This document shows positions 19,426-28,923 of a DNA stretch of 64,000 bases, in pieces (within the stretch, counting starts at the first letter, position 1; every line of letters starts with the position of its first letter). The notes under the pieces are model-generated. The model worked only from the letters and a program-made list of their open reading frames with translations. It had not been told where the DNA came from and did not search any database. This DNA is from Terriglobales bacterium (GTDB taxonomy: Bacteria > Acidobacteriota > Terriglobia > Bryobacterales > Bryobacteraceae): the NCBI GenBank assembly GCA_027485675.1, contig JAIXQP010000050.1:62001-126000 (forward strand). The letters run 5' to 3'. The translations under genes were made by a program, and so were the position numbers.

Positions 19426-19584
19426 CTACTGCGGCGGCTTGGGGGCCGGCTTCTTCTCGTCCTTCTTTTCGTCCTTCTTCTCTTCCTTCTTGGGCTGGTC
19501 CTGGAAGTTGTCGAACGGGGAAGCAACGGCGGACATCGAGAAGGTGAACAGGGCGGCAAGCGCCAAGATCGCAATCTTCTTCAT
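19426..19584 (-). CDS. small secreted Lys/Glu-rich protein
   Basis: 52-residue protein from ATG 19584, which has AAAGGAG eight bases upstream. Residues 1-21 are a signal peptide (MKKIAILALAALFTFSMSAV, cleavage near ASP). The mature part is about 30 residues, very rich in charge, with the repeated unit KKDE (KKEEKKDEKKDEKKPAPKPP). No cysteine and no family recognised. It may be a cell-surface or periplasmic polycationic peptide, but the role is unknown. The longer in-frame start upstream is rejected because it puts the signal peptide internally. Confidence 0.7.
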   Translation of the reverse strand: MKKIAILALAALFTFSMSAVASPFDNFQDQPKKEEKKDEKKDEKKPAPKPPQ

Positions 19585-19748
19585 TGTGGGATCTCCTTTG
19601 GGTTGCGTTACCGGCATGCGGTCGACCGGCTTCACCTCCTCAGAATGGGCCAAGAGGGGGCGGAACGCGCATAGCCTGGAGGGGCTAATGTGGGATCCGA
19701 AATTGGGTTAACGGCCAAATGATTGATTTATTTGGAGTTGTGTTGCGC

Positions 19749-19754
19749 TAGGCT
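19749..19754 (+). promoter_or_regulatory. -10-like element of the two-component operon
   Basis: TAGGCT ends six bases before ATG 19761, with GGGGAT between. As a -10 hexamer it would start the transcript at the start codon. Confidence 0.35.
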
Positions 19755-19760
19755 GGGGAT

Positions 19761-21077
19761 ATGTTCGAAAGAATCACGGATCGGAGTATTTTACTGGTCC
19801 TGACGTCCGGGTTTGGGCTAGTGATTCTGATGTTCTTGGCGTCGGGCTCGGTGAGCCTGCGCAACGCGCGGACGATTCAGGCGTCGGCGGAGCGGTTAGT
19901 GGGAGAGCAGGGCGTAACGGCACGTTTGGTGCGCGAAGTCAGCCGGGAGCAGGCAGCGCTGCAGGCGATTCTGAACTCGCTTAGTCAGGATCTGGCGCCG
20001 GCTGAGCGCAACGAGGTTCACTGGCGGATCAATGAGGCCGAGGCGGCGATGGGACTTGTCGTGGCGGCGGCCCGAAGCCGCGAGGATGCGGTTTTGTGGC
20101 GGGAGTTGGGGAAGGCGTCGGCGGAGTTTGCCGAGGAGGCGCGGCGATTGGTGGAGTTGGAAGGGGAGGACCGCGTTTCCTTCACCGAGGTGCTGTTTGC
20201 TAGACACCGGGAGGTGATCGAGATTTCGCAGCAGCTGATCGCGAACGGATCGCTGCGGAGTGCGCAGCAAGGGGAGGTGCTGGAGGCGCGGTCGGCCACG
20301 GTGTTGGAGCAGGCGATGGTGCTGCTGGGCGCGGGGTTGGCGCTCGCATTAGTGATTGCGATTCTGACAGTGCGGATGACGGCGAAGATGTCGCGCCGGC
20401 TGGAATGGCAGGCGGAGGAGTTAAGCCGGGTGAGTTGGCACATGATGGAGACGCAGGAGACGGCCGCCCGGCGCTTCTCGCATGAGTTACACGATGAGTT
20501 GGGGCAATCGTTGACGGCGGTGAAGGCGAACCTGGCGGCGCTGCAAAGTGAAGCTCCGGGGGCGCGGGTGGCGGACTGTCTGCAACTGGTGGACGAATCC
20601 ATGAAGAACGTCCGGGAGATGGCGCAATTGCTGCGTCCGACGATGCTCGACGATTTCGGGTTGGACGCGAGTCTGCGCTGGCTGGCGGAGCGGTTTCAAC
20701 AGCGAACCGGGATTGTGGTGACGTGCCAGGTGGAGATGAAGGAGCGGCTGCCGGATGAGACGGAGACGCAACTGTTCCGCGTGGCGCAGGAGGCCCTGAC
20801 GAACGTGGCGCGACATTCGCGAGCTCAACAGGTGACAATCTGGCTGGGGCGGAGCGGCGGCGATGTGCGGCTGCGGATTACGGATGATGGAGTGGGGTTG
20901 GGCGGCGAGAAACAGGGCCGGGGCATGGGACTGACCGGGATGCGCGCGCGGATGCGGGGGATTGGCGGGGAATTGAAGATCCGGGACAGCGAGTCGGGCG
21001 GAGTGGCGGTGGAAGCGTGGGCACCAGCGGTGGGAGTGGAGACGGAGGACGATGATTCGCATCTTGTTAGTCGATGA
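19761..21077 (+). CDS. sensor histidine kinase, NarL-type (HisKA_3)
   Basis: 438-residue membrane sensor. TM1 about residues 9-31, an extracytoplasmic helical sensor of about 150 residues (33-185), TM2 about 188-208, then the dimerisation helix with the phospho-acceptor H244 in FSHELHDELGQSLTAVK, and a HATPase_c domain (RVAQEALTNVARHSRA N-box; DDGVGLGG; GMGLTGMRARMRGIGG). The X-region MLDDFGLDASLRWL is the HisKA_3 subfamily hallmark. It overlaps its response regulator by 26 bases, so they form one two-component system. Signal unknown; no target operon can be named. Confidence 0.94.
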   Translation: MFERITDRSILLVLTSGFGLVILMFLASGSVSLRNARTIQASAERLVGEQGVTARLVREVSREQAALQAILNSLSQDLAPAERNEVHWRINEAEAAMGLVVAAARSREDAVLWRELGKASAEFAEEARRLVELEGEDRVSFTEVLFARHREVIEISQQLIANGSLRSAQQGEVLEARSATVLEQAMVLLGAGLALALVIAILTVRMTAKMSRRLEWQAEELSRVSWHMMETQETAARRFSHELHDELGQSLTAVKANLAALQSEAPGARVADCLQLVDESMKNVREMAQLLRPTMLDDFGLDASLRWLAERFQQRTGIVVTCQVEMKERLPDETETQLFRVAQEALTNVARHSRAQQVTIWLGRSGGDVRLRITDDGVGLGGEKQGRGMGLTGMRARMRGIGGELKIRDSESGGVAVEAWAPAVGVETEDDDSHLVSR

Positions 21078-21681
21078 CCATGCGGTGGTGCGGCAGGGCT
21101 TCCGGATGATTCTGGGCGCGCAGCCCGATATGGAGATTGTGGGCGAGGCGGGGAACGGGCGGGAGGCGATCAGCCAGGCGGCGGAGTTGCAGCCGGATGT
21201 GGTGGTGATGGACGTGGCGATGCCGGAACTGAACGGGATTGAAGCGACGAGGCGGATCGCCGAGAGTTCGCCGCGGGCGCGGGTGCTGGCGCTGAGTATG
21301 CACAAGGATTCGGTCTATGTCCGCGAGATATTGCGGGCCGGAGCGAAGGGGTATCTGCTGAAGGAGTCGATTGACGTGGACCTTCTGACGGCGGTACGGG
21401 CGCTGGCAAAGGGTGAGGGGTATCTGAGTCCGGCGGTGAGCGAGGCGGTGCTTAGCGACTATCGGAAGCATGTGACGGATCCGCTGGATCTGCTGAGCAG
21501 CCGGGAGCGAGAGGTGCTGCAGTTGATTGCGGAGGGAAAGACAAACAAGGAGATCGCGGGGGCGTTGAATCTCAGCGTGTACACGGTGGACGCACACCGG
21601 GGCCGCATTATGGAGAAGCTGAATCTCCATTCGGCGGGGGAGCTTGTCCGGTTTGCGGTGCGGAAGGGATTGATCGACTAG
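21052..21681 (+). CDS. NarL/LuxR-family response regulator
   Basis: 209-residue DNA-binding response regulator. Receiver domain residues 1-120 with acidic pocket D8/D9, phospho-acceptor D54 (VVMDVAMPEL) and K in LLKESIDVD; C-terminal LuxR-type helix-turn-helix about 145-205 (LLSSREREVLQLIAEGKTNK, LNLSVYTVDAHRGRIMEKL). It is the output of the kinase whose 3' end it overlaps. Its stop overlaps that of the convergent cyclophilin gene (21678) by four bases. Confidence 0.95.
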   Translation: MIRILLVDDHAVVRQGFRMILGAQPDMEIVGEAGNGREAISQAAELQPDVVVMDVAMPELNGIEATRRIAESSPRARVLALSMHKDSVYVREILRAGAKGYLLKESIDVDLLTAVRALAKGEGYLSPAVSEAVLSDYRKHVTDPLDLLSSREREVLQLIAEGKTNKEIAGALNLSVYTVDAHRGRIMEKLNLHSAGELVRFAVRKGLID

Positions 21682-22724
21682 GGCAGGATCGTCGCTTCGA
21701 GGAGGAAGAGCGGCCGCTTCGGCGTCTCGCCATCGACCGGCTCCTTTTCGAAGGCTTCCAGGATTTCGAGGCCCTCGACGATGCGGCCGAAAGCCGAATA
21801 TTGGCCGTCGAGATGCGGGGCGTCGCCGAGCATGAGGAAGAAAGACGTGGAGGCCGAATCCTGGTCGTCGCCGCGCGCCATGGAGACGATGCCGCGGACG
21901 TGCTTGCGTTCGGCGTTGAACTCGCCTTTGAGGTTGCGGACCCAACGGTCGGCGCTGTGAGCGCGGCCGGCGGACATGCCGCCCTGGACGACGAAGCCGG
22001 GGACGATGCGGTGGAAGGGCGTCCCGTTGTACCAACCGGTGGCGGTGAGCTTGAGGAAGTTGCGGACGTGTTCGGGCGCCCAGGTGGGTTCGAGGGCGAT
22101 CTTCAGGTTGCCGAGGGTAGTTTTGAGTTCGACCGTGCGGGCGAGTTCGGCGGGCGTGGCGGTGAGGAAGGGTTCGACCTTCTTCGGCTCGATGGTGACG
22201 GACAGGATTTTCACCGGGTTGGTGGTGATGCCGTTCTTGTCCGCTTGAGTTTGGGAGATCTTTTCGACCACGTCCATGCCTTCGGTGACGCGGCCAAAGG
22301 CCGAGAACTGGCCGTCGAGGGCGGTTTGCGGGCCGATGCAGATGAAGAATTGGGCGCCATCGGAGTTGGGCTTGCCGGGAATGCGGACGGTGGAGACGAC
22401 GCCGCGTTCGTGTTTGAGGTCGGAGAACTCGTCCGGCGTGAGGTTGAGGCCGCCGGTGCCCCAGAGGGTACGGGGTGTTTTCGGGTTTTTGATCAGCGGG
22501 TCGCCGCCCTGGATGAGGCCGTAGGGGACGACGCGGAAGAAGGCGCTGCCGTTGTAGTAGCCCTGGCGGGCGCGGGCGAGGAACTGGTCGACGTGCTTGG
22601 GGGCCTTGTCCGGAGCGAAGGCGAAGCGGAAGACGCCGGCGTCGGTGGTGACGACGGCTTCGAGGTCGGCAGGCGACTGGGCATGGGCGGCGAGGGCGAA
22701 CAGGAGTAGGGAAAGGGTGCGCAT
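21678..22724 (-). CDS. secreted tandem-domain cyclophilin (peptidyl-prolyl isomerase)
   Basis: 348 residues: signal peptide (MRTLSLLLFALAAHAQ) and two cyclophilin domains. The first runs about 20-175 (YYNGSAFFRVVPYGLIQGGD; DGAQFFICIGPQTALDGQFS; FGRVTEGMDVV), the second about 190-345 (YNGTPFHRIVPGFVVQGG; STSFFLMLGDAPHLDGQYS; FGRIVEGLEIL). The catalytic Arg is present in both (FFRVVP, FHRIVP). It would catalyse prolyl isomerisation during folding of exported proteins. The start 22724 is one base after the stop of the upstream secreted protein, so the two form an operon. The extra N-terminal frame upstream is antisense-type noise. Confidence 0.92.
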   Translation of the reverse strand: MRTLSLLLFALAAHAQSPADLEAVVTTDAGVFRFAFAPDKAPKHVDQFLARARQGYYNGSAFFRVVPYGLIQGGDPLIKNPKTPRTLWGTGGLNLTPDEFSDLKHERGVVSTVRIPGKPNSDGAQFFICIGPQTALDGQFSAFGRVTEGMDVVEKISQTQADKNGITTNPVKILSVTIEPKKVEPFLTATPAELARTVELKTTLGNLKIALEPTWAPEHVRNFLKLTATGWYNGTPFHRIVPGFVVQGGMSAGRAHSADRWVRNLKGEFNAERKHVRGIVSMARGDDQDSASTSFFLMLGDAPHLDGQYSAFGRIVEGLEILEAFEKEPVDGETPKRPLFLLEATILP

Positions 22725-22725
22725 G

Positions 22726-23340
22726 TTAGCGGGTGATTCGGAGGTTCGAAAAATGCGACTGGCTACCGGGGCCGATCCAGAGAGCGAGGGCGCCGGTGGG
22801 GTTGCCGGTGAGCAGGTCGTTGACGAGGAGCGTGGGTTGGGAGGCGCCGTTGACGAAGAGCTTGGCGGTTTTGCCACGGACCTCGATTTTGACGCTGGTC
22901 CAGACGCCGGGGACGAGGTCGACGTAGGACTCATACATCTTGGGAAACTTTTCGCGGAGTGGGGCCCAGTCGTAGCCGGGGATGGCGATGTACTGCGCGG
23001 AGTGGTTCCGCTGCACCTGGTTCGAGGAGCGGCCGTTATAGGGGCGGAGGTAGAAGGCGTTGTAGGGCTGGCCGCCGGGGCCGACACGGAAGGCGAGGCC
23101 CGTGAAGCCGCGGGCGGTTTCGGGCGCCGAGGGGAGGCGGTCGCCGGCGAAATCGAATTCGATCGTGCCGTCGGTGAAGGAGGAGCCTTTGAGAATGGCG
23201 AGGCGTTCGGGGGCGACGAGATCGGGTGAGGCAATATCGGTAAGGCGAATGCAGGGGCGGCCCTGGTAGGTTACCTCTTCGACCTTGACGTTATGGGGTT
23301 CGAGATTGGCAACGAGGAGCAGCAGCGGAAGGAGTTGCAT
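22726..23340 (-). CDS. secreted concanavalin-like (DUF1080-like) domain protein
   Basis: 204-residue protein with a short signal peptide (MQLLPLLLLVANLEP) and one beta-sandwich domain. The layout (FTDGTIEFDFAGDR, GFTGLAFRVG, NAFYLRPYNGR, WTSVKIEVRGKTAKLFVNG) matches the laminin-G/DUF1080 jelly-roll used by bacterial glycan-binding or glycoside-hydrolase-associated proteins. No catalytic residues can be identified. It is cotranscribed with the cyclophilin and divergent from a ThuA-like gene whose start is 20 bp away. Likely extracellular; ligand unknown. Confidence 0.75.
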   Translation of the reverse strand: MQLLPLLLLVANLEPHNVKVEEVTYQGRPCIRLTDIASPDLVAPERLAILKGSSFTDGTIEFDFAGDRLPSAPETARGFTGLAFRVGPGGQPYNAFYLRPYNGRSSNQVQRNHSAQYIAIPGYDWAPLREKFPKMYESYVDLVPGVWTSVKIEVRGKTAKLFVNGASQPTLLVNDLLTGNPTGALALWIGPGSQSHFSNLRITR

Positions 23341-23343
23341 TGC

Positions 23344-23351
23344 AGTAGACT
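23344..23351. promoter_or_regulatory. symmetric -10 element, divergent promoter
   Basis: AGTAGACT lies in the 20-bp gap between start codons 23340 (-) and 23361 (+). Rightward TAGACT ends nine bases before the ATG; leftward TCTACT-type hexamer is three bases from the ATG. No separate Shine-Dalgarno is evident for the leftward gene. Confidence 0.4.
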
Positions 23352-23360
23352 GGGGTCGCT

Positions 23361-24167
23361 ATGCGGATGATCTTGTGTTTCATTGTAGGCGCCGTGATGG
23401 CCTTGGCGCAGACGCCAGCGGCGGGGAAGAAGCGGATTCTGGTGATCGGCCAGTCGAAGGGGTGGCAGCACGATTCGACTTCTGAGGGGATGGCGACCAT
23501 CTGGAAGCTCGGGAAGGAGACGGGTCTGTGGGAGACCTACATCCGGACGGATACGCAGTTGATCACCAAAAAGAAGCTGGGGGCGAACGCGAAGAACCTC
23601 GACTATTTCGACGCGGTGTTTTTCTACACGTCGGGGGAGTTGGATTTGGATGAGGAGCAGAAGACCTCGCTGCTTGACTTCATCCGGAAGGAGGGCAAGG
23701 GGTTTATGGTGGCGCATAGCGGGGTGGATACGCTGTACCAGTGGCCGGAGTACGGCGAACTGGTGGGCGGATACTTCGATCTGCACCCGTGGAATCAGTT
23801 CCAGGCGAAGCTGGTGACGGAGGACCCGGCGCATCCGGCGACAAGCCATTTTCCGAAGGACTTCTTCCTGTTCGATGAGATCTACCAGTTGAAAAACTAC
23901 TCGCGCGACCGGGTGCGCGTCCTGATGCGGTTGGATACGGCGGGGGTAGACCTGAAAAAGCAGGGGGTGCACCGGACAGACGGCGACTTCGCGGTCTCCT
24001 GGGTGCGGGACTACGGGGCCGGACGGGTGTTCGTTTCGACGTTGGGGCATACCGTGCAGGCGTGGGAGCATCCGCAGGTGCAAAAGATGTGGGTGGAAGC
24101 CGCCAAATGGGTGATGCGCATCACGAAGGAGGGCGAGGCGGCGCCGCGTCCGAAGCCCGCCAACTAA
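23361..24167 (+). CDS. secreted ThuA-like domain protein
   Basis: 268 residues with a signal peptide (MILCFIVGAVMALAQTP) and a ThuA/trehalose-utilisation-type class I amidotransferase-like fold. Recognisable segments: KRILVIGQSKGWQHDS near the start, FFYTSGELDLDEEQKTSLL, GKGFMVAHSGVDTLYQWPEY, GGYFDLHPW, FDEIYQLKNYSRDRV, and the terminal RVFVSTLGHTVQAWEHP. This family is abundant in secreted carbohydrate loci of Acidobacteria and Planctomycetes; its reaction is not established. It is divergent from the concanavalin-like gene and stands alone. Confidence 0.88.
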   Translation: MRMILCFIVGAVMALAQTPAAGKKRILVIGQSKGWQHDSTSEGMATIWKLGKETGLWETYIRTDTQLITKKKLGANAKNLDYFDAVFFYTSGELDLDEEQKTSLLDFIRKEGKGFMVAHSGVDTLYQWPEYGELVGGYFDLHPWNQFQAKLVTEDPAHPATSHFPKDFFLFDEIYQLKNYSRDRVRVLMRLDTAGVDLKKQGVHRTDGDFAVSWVRDYGAGRVFVSTLGHTVQAWEHPQVQKMWVEAAKWVMRITKEGEAAPRPKPAN

Positions 24168-24227
24168 GCGGTCTGACGAGGCCCTAGGTTACACTGGAGG
24201 GGTCACTACCCACTTCAGGAGAAATGA

Positions 24228-25241
<1,014 letters not shown>

Positions 25242-25261
25242 AGTATTGTTAAAAACAGAGC

Positions 25262-25296
25262 AGGCCTGCCGCTGAGCGATCAGAGGCAGGCCTTTT
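25262..25296 (+). terminator. intrinsic terminator of gap
   Basis: 9-bp perfect inverted repeat AGGCCTGCC / GGCAGGCCT around a 14-base loop, followed by TTTT. Located 20 bases after the gap stop codon. Confidence 0.85.
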
Positions 25297-25372
25297 CTGT
25301 CCCCCAAAGGCTTGCGTTTGCCGAAACGGTTCTGTAATGTTGGTGGCAGTCCGATTTCAGGGGGAACTTCCA

Positions 25373-28300
25373 TTGCGAACCAAGTACGTCGCATTGCTGT
25401 GTCTATTTTTCAGTCTGGGCCTGAGCGTTTTCGGCCAGACTTTTGGTGATTTGTCGGGAGAGGTCCGCGACACCTCCGGCGCTGTGGTTGCCGGAGCGAA
25501 AGTATCACTGATCAACAGCGCCACGGGCGCCACTCGCGACACCGTCACGAGCGAATCCGGAACCTACGCTTTTCCGTCGTTGCAGCCCGGTAGCTACACG
25601 ATGAAGGTGGAGAAAGCAGGCTTCAAGGCTGCTACGCGCACCGCACTCGAAATTCAGGTGCAGCAGAGCCGCCGCGAAGACATCGATCTGCAGATTGGCA
25701 ACGTCACCGAGACGATCGAGGTGGCCGCCTCCGCGCTCTCGCTGCAGACGGAAAACGCCACGATCGGCACCGTCATTGACAACAAGCGGATCGTCGAAAT
25801 GCCTTTGAACGGCCGCAACTATCTCCAACTGGTTTCGCTGGCCCCGAACGTGAGCTTCGGCTTCCCTTCGGCCGGTCAGGCCGGTTCGCGGCAGGGCGGC
25901 ATTCGGGCCGACCAGAGCATCTCCATCGGTGGCCAGCGGGCGCAGTTTAACCGCTTCACGCTGGACGGCATCGAGAACACCGACCCGAACTTCAACACCT
26001 ACATCTCCCAGCCGTCGATCGACGCGATCCAGGAGTTCAAGGTGCAAAGCGGCGTTTACCCGGCTGAATACGGCCGCGCCGCCTCGCAGATTAACGTGTT
26101 GACGAAGGGCGGCGGCAACGACTACCACGCCACCCTCTTCGAGTTCCTGCGCAACGAAAAGTTCGATGCCAAGAACTACGCCTTCACCTCCAACCGGCCG
26201 CCGAAAGACCCGTTCAAGTGGAACCAGTACGGCTTCACGTTGACCGGTCCCGTCGTGATTCCGAAAGTCTTCAACGGCAAGAACAAGTTGTTCTTCATGA
26301 CGAACTACGAATGGTTCCGGCAGCGCCGCGCCCAGCAGGGTGTTTACAACCTGCCGAGCGAAGCCATGCGGTCCGGGAACTTCGCCGGTGTCAACTCCGT
26401 GTTTGATCCGTTGACCCGCGCCCCGGGCGCCAACGGCGTCGTGGCGGCCGTGCCGTTCCCAAATAACGCGATTCCTTCGAGCCGCTTCCATCCCACGTCG
26501 GTGAAGCTCCTCGAGTTCTACCCGACGCCGAACGTCGCGGGCGCCGGCCTGCGGAACAACCGGGCGCAGGCCTTGGGGCGTCCCATTGACCGTGACCAGT
26601 TGACGGTTCGTGGTGACTTCAACGAGTCGTCCAAGTCCACCTGGTTCGGCCGCTACAGCTGGGGCGACGAAAACCAGTTGACCGAGCAGCTGCGGCTGAA
26701 CGGCGACAAGATCATCACCAACTTTGATCAGTACATGGTGTCGAACACGCGCGTGCTTTCGCCGACCATCGTGAACGAAGCGCGCTTTGGCTTAAGCCGC
26801 TTCTACAACACGACGGGTCCGGAGTTGGCCTTTTCTCGCGACGTCGTCAGCGAACTGGCGATTCCGGGCTTGAACGCGGGTCCGGGCGTGCAGTGGGGCA
26901 TCCCCGCCATCGGTTTCGGCGGCACCTATTCCGGCTTCGGCAACGGTTCGGAAGGTCCCTACGAGAACAACAACCGGGTGATTCAGATCAACAACAATCT
27001 CTCGATTATCCGGGGCAAACACACCTTCCGGATGGGCGGAGAGATGCGTTGGGACAACTACTTCCAGGTGGGCAACCAGTTTGCCCGCGGCGAATTCCTG
27101 TTCATCCCGAACGCCACCAATAACCCGGGAGTTGCGGGTACCGGCGATGGCTTTGCGGACTTCCTGCTCGGGCAGACGAACCAGGCCGAAGCGGCCGTTT
27201 CGATTGCCCGTGCCCGCTTCCAGGCCGTGAACTTCGCCCTGTACTTTGACGACACGTGGAAGATCTCCTCGAAGTTCACCTTGAACTGGGGCATCCGCTA
27301 CGAGAACAACCCGCCGTGGGAAGACCAGACGGGAACGCTGTTCAACGCAATTGTCCGTCAGGACATCCGGCCGGCCAGCTTCCAGAATGCGAATGTGGCG
27401 GATCGGAGTCTCTATCCGTTCTTCATGCGGCAGGGCACGGGCTCGGATCCCTACGAGGGCATCAATCTGCGGTGGCCGAACATTGAAGTGGCGCGGAACG
27501 GCTCGCTGGGCAACCGGCTGGTGGCGCGCGACAACAACGACTGGGCGCCCCGCATCGGCCTGAGCTGGAATCCGACCTCGAAGTGGGTCATCCGCGCCGG
27601 CACCGGCATGTTCTATAACCAGGACACCGGCAACCCCCGGTTCGACATGGCGCGGAACCTGGCGGGCCGCCTGCGGTTCAACTCGAATACGGTGACGCCG
27701 AACCTGACGTGGAACAACGCCCTGGCGGCCGCCGCGGGCGGTATCGCTCAGGTGCCGACGCCCTATGCGTTCGCCAATCCCTACAACCGGCGGACGCCCT
27801 ACTCGGCGCAATACTTGCTGAACGTGCAGCGGGAACTCCCGGGCCAGATCCTGTTTGAGGTCAGCTACCTCGGCAGCATCAGCCGGAAGCTGGAGGCGTT
27901 GCGCGCGGTGAACGAAGCGATGCCGGCGCCGCGTACGGCGGGCTTGACCCTCGCCCAGCGGTCTCCGTTCCCGAACTTCGGCCGGATTCAGTTAGTCGAC
28001 AACGGCGGCACGGGCAACTACAACTCGTTGGGTATGAAGCTGACCAAGCGGTACTCGGCGGGTTTGACGTTCCTGACGGCCTACACCTGGGCGAAGTCGC
28101 TCGATACGGCGACGGCGATCCGGAATCAGGGTGGCGACACGTTGTTCCCGCAGAACAGCTATTGCCGTCTGTGCGAGTACGCCCGCTCTTCCTTCGATAC
28201 CCGGCACCGGTTTACCACGTCGATTTCGTGGGATCTGCCGTTTGGCAAGGGCAAGCGCTTTGCGATCGAAAACGGATTTGCCAACGCTGTCCTTGGGGGC

Positions 28301-28780
28301 TGGCAGATGGGTTCCATCGTGACGGTGCAGTCGGGCTTCCCGATGACGATTACGGTGGGTGGCGATCCGTCGAACACGGGTGGTCAGTTTGACCGGCCGA
28401 ACTCGACTGGCGTGGACGGCCAGATTGAAAACGGTACGCCGTCGCAGTGGTTTGATTGGCGGGCGTTCACGCGTCCGGTGGACGGAACGTTTGGCAATGT
28501 CGGCCGCAATACGATGAACAGCCCGGGAATCGTGGCGTGGGACTTCTCCACGTTCAAGAACTTCACGATGCCGTTCAGCGAAAAGCATGTGTTGCAGTTC
28601 CGGTTTGAAGGGTTCAACATCATGAACCATCCGGTGTGGGGCAACCCGAACACGAACCTGGCCTCGGCCACGTTCGCGGCGGGTTCTCTGGCGCCGGCGG
28701 CGCAAGGAAACTTCGCGACGATTACCGGTACCCGCACCAACATGCGGAACCTGCAGTTTGGTCTGAAGTACAACTTCTAG
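25373..28780 (+). CDS. Oar-like TonB-dependent outer-membrane protein with carboxypeptidase-regulatory domain
   Basis: 1135-residue outer-membrane protein. I choose TTG 25373: it follows AGGGGGAA at about seven bases and gives a regular signal peptide (RTKYVALLCLFFSLGLSVFG). The in-frame ATG at 25337 would place extra residues ahead of it and sits against a TAATGT -10-like hexamer. Domains: carboxypeptidase-regulatory/transthyretin-like about 25-105 (GEVRDTSGAVVAGAKVSL), plug (MPLNGRNYLQLVSLAPNV; SIGGQRAQFNRFTLDGIEN), then a barrel ending FGLKYNF. Same family as the protein at 2874 but with clearly different codon choice. Substrate unknown. A strong terminator follows. Confidence 0.9.
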   Translation: MRTKYVALLCLFFSLGLSVFGQTFGDLSGEVRDTSGAVVAGAKVSLINSATGATRDTVTSESGTYAFPSLQPGSYTMKVEKAGFKAATRTALEIQVQQSRREDIDLQIGNVTETIEVAASALSLQTENATIGTVIDNKRIVEMPLNGRNYLQLVSLAPNVSFGFPSAGQAGSRQGGIRADQSISIGGQRAQFNRFTLDGIENTDPNFNTYISQPSIDAIQEFKVQSGVYPAEYGRAASQINVLTKGGGNDYHATLFEFLRNEKFDAKNYAFTSNRPPKDPFKWNQYGFTLTGPVVIPKVFNGKNKLFFMTNYEWFRQRRAQQGVYNLPSEAMRSGNFAGVNSVFDPLTRAPGANGVVAAVPFPNNAIPSSRFHPTSVKLLEFYPTPNVAGAGLRNNRAQALGRPIDRDQLTVRGDFNESSKSTWFGRYSWGDENQLTEQLRLNGDKIITNFDQYMVSNTRVLSPTIVNEARFGLSRFYNTTGPELAFSRDVVSELAIPGLNAGPGVQWGIPAIGFGGTYSGFGNGSEGPYENNNRVIQINNNLSIIRGKHTFRMGGEMRWDNYFQVGNQFARGEFLFIPNATNNPGVAGTGDGFADFLLGQTNQAEAAVSIARARFQAVNFALYFDDTWKISSKFTLNWGIRYENNPPWEDQTGTLFNAIVRQDIRPASFQNANVADRSLYPFFMRQGTGSDPYEGINLRWPNIEVARNGSLGNRLVARDNNDWAPRIGLSWNPTSKWVIRAGTGMFYNQDTGNPRFDMARNLAGRLRFNSNTVTPNLTWNNALAAAAGGIAQVPTPYAFANPYNRRTPYSAQYLLNVQRELPGQILFEVSYLGSISRKLEALRAVNEAMPAPRTAGLTLAQRSPFPNFGRIQLVDNGGTGNYNSLGMKLTKRYSAGLTFLTAYTWAKSLDTATAIRNQGGDTLFPQNSYCRLCEYARSSFDTRHRFTTSISWDLPFGKGKRFAIENGFANAVLGGWQMGSIVTVQSGFPMTITVGGDPSNTGGQFDRPNSTGVDGQIENGTPSQWFDWRAFTRPVDGTFGNVGRNTMNSPGIVAWDFSTFKNFTMPFSEKHVLQFRFEGFNIMNHPVWGNPNTNLASATFAAGSLAPAAQGNFATITGTRTNMRNLQFGLKYNF

Positions 28781-28804
28781 CTGACTGCTCCGTTTGAGCC
28801 TCCC

Positions 28805-28843
28805 AAGCCTCCCGTCCTCCCGGACGGGAGGCTTGCGCTTTTT
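28805..28843 (+). terminator. intrinsic terminator after second Oar-like gene
   Basis: 13-bp perfect stem AAGCCTCCCGTCC / GGACGGGAGGCTT with a four-base loop (28818-28821), followed after GCGC by TTTTT. Very stable. Confidence 0.85.
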
Positions 28844-28923
28844 GCGGGTGGGAAATCTTGGCGTCTCCGGCCTAAACCTTAGACGAGATCCGGCCGATGA
28901 CTTAGTTGAGGTCCGAAAAGTCT

